Assembly: GCF_900537115.1 (NCBI RefSeq)
Contig: NZ_UNRG01000002.1
Span: forward strand, 248,591-312,590
Direction: 5' to 3'
DNA from: Arthrobacter sp. Alg241-R88
Lineage (GTDB): Bacteria > Actinomycetota > Actinomycetes > Actinomycetales > Micrococcaceae
Length of the DNA stretch: 64,000 nucleotides
The notes beneath the pieces are model-generated. The model saw nothing but the letters and a program-made list of their open reading frames with translations, was not told where the DNA came from and made no database searches. Positions 58,001 to 64,000 of the stretch are shown here, piece by piece (the stretch's first letter is position 1; each line of letters begins with the position of its first letter). The translations under genes and the position numbers were made by a program.

Positions 58001-59025
58001 GGTTGCGTCCGTCGTCGTGCCTGTGCCGTGAGTTCATGGGTGCCGTAGCTGTTGTCATCGGGGTTGACTGTCACTCCCGGGGCGACGAGCTGGTCAATGC
58101 GGTCCAAAATATCGGTGGAAAGAGTTATATCGGCAGCGGGGAGGTAGGAGTCCAGCTGTTCCATGGTGCGAGGTCCCACGATGGCTGAGGTGACGCCGGG
58201 GTGGTTGATGACGAACGCGATGGCCAACTCGATGAGCGTGACCCCAGCGTCTTGGGCCACCTGGGCGAGTTCCTCGACGATGTCGAGCTTGCGCTGGTTG
58301 GCCGGCTTGGTCATGTCGAACCGGGCGCTGGGCCGGGCGCTGGAGCTGGGCCTGGATGCGGAGTCCTTCCGCCACCGCCCGGAGAGCCAGCCGCCGGCGA
58401 GCGGGCTGTAGGTGAGGGTGCCCATGCCGTGGCGGTGTGCGGTGGGAAGGATGTCCTCTTCGATGCCGCGGACCAGGATGGAGTAGGGCGGCTGCTCGGT
58501 GACGAACCGCTCCAGGTTGCGGTCACGTGATGCCCATTGGGCCTCCACGATCTGGGACCCTGAATAGGACGAGGAACCGATGTACCGCACCTTGCCCTGG
58601 CGGACCAGGTCGGTGAGGGCGCCCAGGGTCTCCTCCACATCGGTGTCCGGGCTGGGCCGGTGCACCTGGTACAGGTCAATGTAGTCGGTGTTCAGCCGCC
58701 GCAACGAGTCCTCCACCGCACGCATGATCCAGCGGCGTGACCCGCCGCGCTGGTTGGGATCGTCCTGGTTCATGGGCATAAAGAACTTGGTGGCGAGGAA
58801 GACGTCGTCGCGCCGGCTCCCCAGGGCCTGCCCGACGATCTCCTCGGATACACCGCCCGAGTAGACGTCCGCGGTGTCGATGAAGTTGATTCCCGCGTCG
58901 AGTGCGCGGTGGATAATCCGGGTGGCGTCGGCGCGGTCATCGTTGCCCCAGGGGCCGAACATCATGGCACCGAGGCATAGAGGGCTGACCCGCACACCGG
59001 TGCGGCCAAGGGGACGGTATTCCAT
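57997..59025 (-). CDS. Aldo-keto reductase (AKR, Tas/YhdN-like)
   Basis: 342 residues: MEYRPLGRTGVRVSPLCLGAM start, catalytic Asp/Tyr in FIDTADVYSGG (about residue 52-57), Lys in VFLATKFF (about 82), His in DLYQVHRPSP (about 123); GTLTYSPLAGGWLSG and the C-terminal ITLSTDILDRID follow. NADPH-dependent carbonyl reductase. ATG 59025 is the family start; the open frame further upstream to 59619 lies in a different frame over the next gene and is not protein-like. Overlaps the NTF2-like gene by four bases. Confidence 0.91.
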   Translation of the reverse strand: MEYRPLGRTGVRVSPLCLGAMMFGPWGNDDRADATRIIHRALDAGINFIDTADVYSGGVSEEIVGQALGSRRDDVFLATKFFMPMNQDDPNQRGGSRRWIMRAVEDSLRRLNTDYIDLYQVHRPSPDTDVEETLGALTDLVRQGKVRYIGSSSYSGSQIVEAQWASRDRNLERFVTEQPPYSILVRGIEEDILPTAHRHGMGTLTYSPLAGGWLSGRWRKDSASRPSSSARPSARFDMTKPANQRKLDIVEELAQVAQDAGVTLIELAIAFVINHPGVTSAIVGPRTMEQLDSYLPAADITLSTDILDRIDQLVAPGVTVNPDDNSYGTHELTAQARRRTQP

Positions 59026-59044
59026 GCTGATCTTCTCTCTCGTC

Positions 59045-59746
59045 CTAGGCTTCGGGGATGACCTTGGCGAAGCGCTCCGGCCGCACCTCGTCGGGGTCGG
59101 GTCCGTTGCGCTCGCCGGTGTCGAGCGCGTCGATGGCCGCGAGCTCGGCTGCCGAAAGTTCGAAGTCGAACACGTCGAAGTTCCCGGCGATCCGTGCCGG
59201 GTTGGTTGACTTCGGGATGGCTGAGCGGCCCTGCTGCAGGTGCCAGCGCAGCATGACCTGCGTCGGGGTCTTGCCGTAGGAATGCGCGACGGCGGCAATC
59301 GCCGGGTCCTGCATGACGTTCCGGCGGTCCTCGCCTCCCCAGCCGGGATAGAAAGTGATGCCGCCGATCGGCGACCACGCGTTGTACGCGGCGATGGTTT
59401 TCTCGAACCGGTCAGGGGCAGGCTGGTGGAGGATGAGCAGGTCCAGGTAGTCCACGCCGAGCTTTCCGACAGCCTTCTCCCAGGCGTGCAGCGTCTCGTC
59501 GTAGCCGTAGTCGCTGACCCACACCTTCGTCTCGATAAACACCTCGGCACGGTCCAGGCCTGAGGTGCGGATGCCTTCGCCCACCTCCCGCTCGTTGCCG
59601 TACGCGGCGGCGGTGTCAAGGTGCCGGTAGCCGGCGGCGAGCGCGGACTGTACGGCCGCCGTCGTCTGTTCCGGTGCGCTTTGGAAAACGCCCAGGCCGA
59701 GGGCGGGCATCGTGACGCCGTTGTTGAGGGTAAGTTCCATAACCAT
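59045..59746 (-). CDS. Aldo-keto reductase with an in-frame internal deletion
   Basis: 233 residues where about 290 are normal. Compared with the paralogue at 51500 it matches up to LLILHQPAPDRFEKTIAAY, then joins at NAWSPIGG: about 60 residues are missing, including the GVSNF and NQIELHP blocks that form part of the barrel and the cofactor site. The catalytic tetrad (DTAAAYGNE, ETKVWVSD, ILHQ) and the C-terminal IPKSTNPARI remain. The join is in frame, so a protein is made but a full TIM barrel is not possible. Either natural decay or an assembly deletion. ATG 59746 or 59740 start. Confidence 0.75.
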   Translation of the reverse strand: MVMELTLNNGVTMPALGLGVFQSAPEQTTAAVQSALAAGYRHLDTAAAYGNEREVGEGIRTSGLDRAEVFIETKVWVSDYGYDETLHAWEKAVGKLGVDYLDLLILHQPAPDRFEKTIAAYNAWSPIGGITFYPGWGGEDRRNVMQDPAIAAVAHSYGKTPTQVMLRWHLQQGRSAIPKSTNPARIAGNFDVFDFELSAAELAAIDALDTGERNGPDPDEVRPERFAKVIPEA

Positions 59747-59899
59747 GCCTTTCACGGTATTGGGATGTGTGCGGTGGTGGGAGGGCACGTTACTACCCCC
59801 TTCGTTCCGTTTGTTCAATGCAACCGTGATGTCTTAGGGGCCGGGAGTCACGGCCGTTCCGGGTAACGCCAGTCCCTCCCTCGTTCCATCGGCCGCGCG

Positions 59900-59915
59900 T
59901 AGCGTGGAAGCCATG
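59900..59915 (+). promoter_or_regulatory. Leaderless promoter of the second XRE regulator
   Basis: -10 TAGCGT (59900-59905) is seven bases before ATG 59913, with no Shine-Dalgarno; the upstream block GTAACGCCAGTCCCTCCC (59863-59880) is shared with the first XRE promoter. Confidence 0.6.
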
Positions 59916-60794
59916 ACACAAAGCGACGACGTGCGGAAGTTCCTGACCTCCCGCCGCGCCAGGCTCACCCCAGAGGAAGCCGGGCTGCCCGCGTACGGCG
60001 GCAACCGGCGCGTCACCGGGCTGCGCCGGGAGGAAGTGGCCATGCTCGCCGGGATGAGCATCGACTACTACATCCGGCTCGAGCGGGGGAATCTTTCCGG
60101 CGCCTCGGACAGCGTCCTGGAAGCGTTGGCCCGCGCCCTGGAGCTTGACGACGCCGAGACGGCCCACCTTTTCGACCTTGCCCGCGCCGCCACCGCCGCA
60201 CCGCGGGTGAGGCGCAAGCGCAGCCCGCAGACGGTGCGGGCCAGCGTCCAGCGCGTCGTCGAAGCAATTACGACGGCGCCCGCCTGGGTCCGCAACGACC
60301 GCGGCGACGTCCTCGCGGCCAACGAACTCGGCCGAGCCCTGTACCTGGAGATGATGGCCGACGGCGGCACTCCGCCCAACAGCGCCCGGTTCACGTTCCT
60401 GAACCCGAAGGCGCGGGAATTCTTTGCCGATTGGGAACGCGCCGCGGACGACGTCGTCGCGGTCCTGCGCTCCACGGCAGGGAAAAACCCATACGACAAA
60501 GACCTCACGGACCTGATCGGAGAGCTCTCCACCCGCAGCGAGGAATTCCGCACTCGGTGGGCGCGGCACGACGTGAAGCACCACCGCACCGGCCGCAAGC
60601 GGCTCCACCACCCCATCGTGGGCGACCTCGACCTCACCTACGAAGCCCTTGAGCTCCCCGCGGACCCGGGACTGCGTATCAACGTCTACACGGCAGAGCC
60701 GGGATCCCCCTCAGAGGACGCGCTGAAAGTCCTGGCCAGCTGGGCCGCCACCCAGCGAGAAACAACAAAGGCCGCGGTCAAGGAGACGAAATGA
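59913..60794 (+). CDS. XRE-family regulator with MmyB-like ligand domain, second copy
   Basis: 293 residues, clearly paralogous to the regulator at 54459 across its length (VRKFLTSRRARLTPEEAGLP; GLRREEVAMLAGMSIDYYIR; DLIGELSTRSEEFRTRWARHD). It has the same leaderless promoter and the same divergent arrangement with an aldo-keto reductase/NTF2-like operon. Each copy probably controls its own cluster; cross-regulation through the shared promoter block is possible. ATG 59913 is preferred to the GTG/ATG further upstream for this reason. Confidence 0.92.
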   Translation: MTQSDDVRKFLTSRRARLTPEEAGLPAYGGNRRVTGLRREEVAMLAGMSIDYYIRLERGNLSGASDSVLEALARALELDDAETAHLFDLARAATAAPRVRRKRSPQTVRASVQRVVEAITTAPAWVRNDRGDVLAANELGRALYLEMMADGGTPPNSARFTFLNPKAREFFADWERAADDVVAVLRSTAGKNPYDKDLTDLIGELSTRSEEFRTRWARHDVKHHRTGRKRLHHPIVGDLDLTYEALELPADPGLRINVYTAEPGSPSEDALKVLASWAATQRETTKAAVKETK

Positions 60795-60914
60795 ACCACG
60801 GTCCGTCGACCTGGACCCTGAAACTTGGGCCGGCCTTCGCTGCCGGAATCCGGCCAGCACCGCCCTGACATCCTGTGCCTCAACACCGGGGTCAGCGTCA
60901 TCGTGACACGGACG

Positions 60915-61517
60915 TTAGCGGGACACCAGCAGGCTGATTTGGGCGCGTATGTCCTGCACTATCGCCTCGGTATCTGAGGAGGCGTTCACGGTGGCTGCCA
61001 TGCTAAGGAACATGATGGCAGAGACGATGTGTGCGGTTGTCGCGGCATGATCGGCACTGCCAAGTTCACCCCGGCCCAGGACGGCGGCGATGGCCTCCTC
61101 GGTCTGCGCGACGATGGAAAGGGCTTCACCGTGGTGGGGCTCGGTCGGGTCGCCGAAGACCATCTCACGCAGGTAGGTGCGCCCGTTGTCGACCTGCACG
61201 CGGTTGCACTCCACGATCGGACGCACGATGGCCATCACTGCGTCCAGTGAATCCGCAATGGTCTCCGCATTAGCCCGGCCCCGCTCCAGCGCTTCGGCAT
61301 AGTGGGTGTTCTGCACGAGCAGGAGGAGTTCTCCCTTGGTCTTTGCGTAGAGGAACAGGGTTCCGGTGCCGATGTCGGCCTTATCGGCGATTTGCTGGGT
61401 TGTGACATCCTCCACCCCGTGTTCCGCAAACAGCTCACTGGCCGCGGCAGTGATGCGGTCCAGCTTCTGCTGCTTGTTCCGCTCGCGTCGTCCGAGCGGC
61501 TGGGATGCGACGGGCAT
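60915..61517 (-). CDS. TetR-family regulator
   Basis: 200 residues: N-terminal TetR helix-turn-helix (DRITAAASELFAEHGVEDVT, then TQQIADKADIGTGTLFLYAK, residues 19-57) and a helical ligand domain. Probably controls the hydrolase and MDR genes next to it, which point the same way; no palindrome was found with confidence in the 80-base gap to the hydrolase gene. Convergent with the XRE gene. Confidence 0.9.
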   Translation of the reverse strand: MPVASQPLGRRERNKQQKLDRITAAASELFAEHGVEDVTTQQIADKADIGTGTLFLYAKTKGELLLLVQNTHYAEALERGRANAETIADSLDAVMAIVRPIVECNRVQVDNGRTYLREMVFGDPTEPHHGEALSIVAQTEEAIAAVLGRGELGSADHAATTAHIVSAIMFLSMAATVNASSDTEAIVQDIRAQISLLVSR

Positions 61518-61598
61518 AAAAATTCCTCTGGCAACGTAACCGACTGGGCTCGGGAAAAATTATAGTGGCCGTCTGCTGCCTCCTTCTCTGTGTGCAGG

Positions 61599-62465
61599 TC
61601 AGTTGGCGAGGAATTCGACGGCGGCAGGGGCGAACGTCGTGTGGTGCTGAAAGATGCCGCCGTGGCCGGAGTCGGGGTAGATGATCAGTTCGGATCCCTT
61701 GATGCGCCGGTGCAGGTCGTCGGAGAGGGCCGACGGCACCATGCGGTCGTTATCGCCGTTGACGATTAGGGTGGGGTGCGTGAGCGTGGACAGGTCCGAC
61801 GGGGCGGAGCGGCCGAACTCCTGGATCGCCTTCAGTTGCGTCTGGAATGCACGGGTGCTGATCTGCTGGTCACGGTTAGCAGTGCGCTCTTGGAGGCGCT
61901 CGATGAACGCTTTCGCTGCTGGTTTGCCGGCGGTGTTGCGTTTGAAGAACAGGAACTCCTTGGGATCGGACCTTGTCAGGGTTGCGCGGAGGATGTCCAG
62001 GTAGGTGGTGCGGACCACCTTGTCGATGTCCTTTCCGCCCCGCGGGCCGGTTCCGGTGAGCACGAGTTTGCGGACAAGGTCGGGATGCTTGAGGGCCAGG
62101 TCCTGGGCGATCATGCCGCCCAAGGAGAAGGAGAAAACATCGATTTTGTCGAACCCGAGGGCGTTGATGAAGGTGTAGGCGTCGTCGGCCATTGCCTCAA
62201 TGCTGTGCGGGACCTGCCCGGTGGAAGCGCCGACGCCGGGCTGGTCGAAGGTGATGACGTGGCGGTTCTTCGCAATGGGGTCGATGATGCGGGGATCCCA
62301 GTTATCCAAGGTGGCGGCGAGGTGCACGAAGAAGACGACGGGGATGCCGCCCTTGGGTCCCAGCTCGCGATAGGCGAAGTTGGTGTCGCCGGCGGTGAGG
62401 GCTTTGGTAGGTGCTTTCGCATAGGAGGTAACGAGGGATTCATGCGGGGTGCCGGTGGTGTCCAT
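61599..62465 (-). CDS. Alpha/beta hydrolase
   Basis: 288-residue alpha/beta-fold hydrolase: nucleophile Ser in FSFSLGGMIAQ (about residue 118), acid Asp in VNGDNDRMVP (about 240), His in DSGHGG (about 268); oxyanion region VHLAATLDNWDP. Relatives include haloperoxidase-like esterases and lactonases. No signal peptide. 47 bases downstream of the MDR reductase gene, so both are probably one unit; an esterase/lactonase plus reductase pair acting on xenobiotic or ketone products is inferred. Confidence 0.9.
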   Translation of the reverse strand: MDTTGTPHESLVTSYAKAPTKALTAGDTNFAYRELGPKGGIPVVFFVHLAATLDNWDPRIIDPIAKNRHVITFDQPGVGASTGQVPHSIEAMADDAYTFINALGFDKIDVFSFSLGGMIAQDLALKHPDLVRKLVLTGTGPRGGKDIDKVVRTTYLDILRATLTRSDPKEFLFFKRNTAGKPAAKAFIERLQERTANRDQQISTRAFQTQLKAIQEFGRSAPSDLSTLTHPTLIVNGDNDRMVPSALSDDLHRRIKGSELIIYPDSGHGGIFQHHTTFAPAAVEFLAN

Positions 62466-62512
62466 GGCGGTTCTTCTCCTGCGCGTGGTTTATAGGGTGT
62501 TAGGGGTGCGGT

Positions 62513-63511
62513 TCAGTGGGTCAGGGCGACAACTGCTTTTCCGCGGATGCCGCCCGCGGCCAGGGACTGAAGCGCCTCGGGGGTCTGGTCGAAGCTGAAG
62601 ACCCTTCCTACGGTGGGGCGCAGCACGCCGTCGTCGACCAGGGCGCTGATCCGGCGCAGTTGGTCCCCGCTCGCGCGCATGAAAAGGAACTCATAGCTGA
62701 CGCCGAGCTTTCTCGCCTGCCGCCGAATCTTGCTGCTGAGGAGAGCGATTGCCAGGCGGAGCACGGGATTCAGCCCGGCTTTGCGGGCGAACGCCAGATC
62801 CGGCGGGCCGGAAATCCCAATCGCCTTGCCGCCGGGCTTGAGGATGCGCAGTGACTTCTCGAGGTTCTCCCCGCCAAGGCTGTCGAGCACGAGGTCGTAC
62901 CCGCTGAGGAGATGCTCAAAGTCCTGGCTGCGGTAGTCGATCACGATGTCCGCCCCAAGGTCGCGCACGAAGCCGGCGTTGGAACTGCTCGCGGTGGTTG
63001 CAACAGTCGCGCCGAGGTGCTTGGCGAGCTGGATGGCAATCGAGCCGACCCCGCCGGCGCCGGCGTGGATGAGAACCTTGTGCCCGGGAAGCACGTTGCC
63101 CTGCTCGACGAGGGCCTGCCATGCGGTCAGCGCCACCAGCGGCAGCGAGCCCGCTTCCTCCATGCTGGCCGATGCCGGCTTCAGCGCCAGGTCTTCCTCG
63201 GCGACGGCGATACGCTCGGCGAAGGTGCCGATGCGGTCCTTGTCCGGGCGGCCGTAGACCTCATCACCAGGCTTGAACCCACGCACCTTTGCCCCGACGT
63301 GAAGGACGGTGCCGGCGACGTCGTTGCCGAGGATCAGCTGGAGTTTGTAGGGCAGGATTTGCTTGAACTCGCCCAGCCGGATCTTCTCGTCCAGCTGGTT
63401 CAGGCCTGCCGCCTGCACCTGTACGAGCACATCGCGGTCCCCGACGATCGGCTCGGGGACGCTTGCCTCGCGCAGCGGCTCCCTGTACTTCGTGACGACG
63501 AACGCTCGCAT
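62513..63511 (-). CDS. NADP-dependent oxidoreductase, quinone-reductase-like MDR
   Basis: 332-residue zinc-less MDR (quinone oxidoreductase type). GNDVAGTVLHVG near residue 65, GDEVYGRPD, the cofactor motif HAGAGGVGSIAIQLAKHLGA (in two parts, about residues 150-169) and DYRSQDFEHLL. Transfers hydride from NADPH to quinones or enones. ATG 63511 follows GAAGGAG and gives the typical MRAF start; the frame upstream to 63592 is not conserved. It is the first gene of the leftward MDR-hydrolase-TetR set. Confidence 0.91.
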   Translation of the reverse strand: MRAFVVTKYREPLREASVPEPIVGDRDVLVQVQAAGLNQLDEKIRLGEFKQILPYKLQLILGNDVAGTVLHVGAKVRGFKPGDEVYGRPDKDRIGTFAERIAVAEEDLALKPASASMEEAGSLPLVALTAWQALVEQGNVLPGHKVLIHAGAGGVGSIAIQLAKHLGATVATTASSSNAGFVRDLGADIVIDYRSQDFEHLLSGYDLVLDSLGGENLEKSLRILKPGGKAIGISGPPDLAFARKAGLNPVLRLAIALLSSKIRRQARKLGVSYEFLFMRASGDQLRRISALVDDGVLRPTVGRVFSFDQTPEALQSLAAGGIRGKAVVALTH

Positions 63512-63700
63512 GCCTTGATGCTCCTTCTGAGGGTGGTGAATAGCAGGGACTGTTGAAGCCCTATCTATGATCATAATCAATTCTGACTGCACTCAGATAT
63601 TGTCAAGGGGAGGCATGATGGTTGCGAGTAGGGGAGATGGCGCAGGCATGTTTTAAGCGGTCCTGGTCAGAATGCCCTGCCAGGACAGTTGGGGCTTGGA

Positions 63701-64000
63701 CTAATGCGTTGCCTCGATTTCGTTAATGGTCAGCTTCCGGAAAGTGGCGGCTCCTTCGTGGGCGTAAAGGCGGATTCCGGTGTCGCCTTCAAGCGGGAAT
63801 ATTCGGTGTGAGTGCACCACCCGGCCGTCTCCGACAAACACCTCCACGCTCGTGCGGTCCACAAGGATGCGGAGGGTGAGCCGTCCCGTCGAGGGGTCAA
63901 TCGGCGTCTGGGTTTCGCCGCCGGTTGGGTTGATGGTGGGACGCCTGTTCAGGTAGACGAAGGGACCCCGCAGGAATGCGCCGGCGGCGACGTGCCTTCC
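63701..64000 (-). CDS. GH32 fructosidase/levanase, C-terminal fragment at window edge
   Basis: The frame is open from the right edge to a TAG at 63701-63703, giving the last 99 residues. They match the C-terminal beta-sandwich of glycoside hydrolase family 32 (levanase, fructan or sucrose hydrolase): LTLRILVDRTSVEVFVGDGR and IFPLEGDTGIRLYA are characteristic. The catalytic propeller is outside the window. It would release fructose from fructans or sucrose. Confidence 0.8.
   Translation of the reverse strand, partial: GRHVAAGAFLRGPFVYLNRRPTINPTGGETQTPIDPSTGRLTLRILVDRTSVEVFVGDGRVVHSHRIFPLEGDTGIRLYAHEGAATFRKLTINEIEATH

Noticed and set aside
59026..59619. N-terminal extension of the 57997 aldo-keto reductase frame
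   Set aside because: It is a shadow frame over the next gene (59045-59746); the protein sequence is Arg/Thr/Ser-rich and the family starts at ATG 59025.

Overview
The window looks like a chromosomal piece of a high-GC actinobacterium of the Arthrobacter / Paenarthrobacter / Pseudarthrobacter kind (Micrococcaceae). This is inferred from the GC-rich third codon positions, frequent GTG starts, TANNNT -10 boxes, leaderless genes, and the mix of catabolic islands with FCD/FadR-type GntR regulators. No rRNA, tRNA, CRISPR array, intact transposase or replication origin was recognised. About 55 intact genes and at least five damaged ones are packed into regional catabolic modules.

Layout. (1) 1-18.4 kb: an oxidative catabolic island with a MaoC-type dehydratase (cut by the window edge), a Baeyer-Villiger monooxygenase, an SDR, a flavin reductase, a divergent NUDIX protein, an ArsR regulator with its divergent Rossmann reductase, an NTF2-like protein, a succinate-semialdehyde-type dehydrogenase, a broken ThDP enzyme, E2 and fused E1 of a 2-oxoacid dehydrogenase, a GntR regulator, a VOC protein and two MFS transporters. 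Four promoters here share one architecture, with identical 39-bp and 20-21-bp spacings. (2) 18.4-37 kb: a sialic acid locus with a CE7 esterase, a NanR-like regulator, nagB, nagA (three frameshifts), nanE, nanK, nanA, an Opp/Dpp-type ABC importer with a permease-ATPase fusion, a DUF4862 protein, a signal-less sialidase (frameshifted) and a large secreted sialidase. Together they would cleave, import and convert sialic acid to fructose-6-phosphate.

(3) 37-44.8 kb: two RibD-C/DHFR-like proteins; a compact three-gene operon of a (G/S)GAD-repeat peptide, a cupin/JmjC-type oxygenase and a sucrase/ferredoxin-like protein; a secreted protein and a lipoprotein HNH nuclease. The three-gene operon is the best candidate for an undescribed system: it looks like a repetitive, Asp-rich peptide with its own hydroxylase. 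(4) 44.8-50.6 kb: a tartrate-type module under a GntR regulator with three identical TCTTATAAGA operators: D-tartrate dehydratase-like enolase, DctA-type carrier, 2-hydroxyacid dehydrogenase and tartrate dehydrogenase. (5) 50.6-63.6 kb: two paralogous oxidoreductase clusters, each facing a leaderless MmyB-type XRE regulator, followed by TetR, alpha/beta hydrolase and MDR reductase genes. (6) The right edge holds the C-terminus of a GH32 fructosidase.

Gene damage is unusually common: an internal deletion with frameshift in the ThDP gene, three frameshifts in nagA, one in a sialidase, an in-frame amber codon in an NTF2-like lipoprotein gene, a deletion and frameshift in an MFS gene, and an in-frame deletion in an aldo-keto reductase. 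This could be real decay or assembly error; the sequence alone cannot decide.
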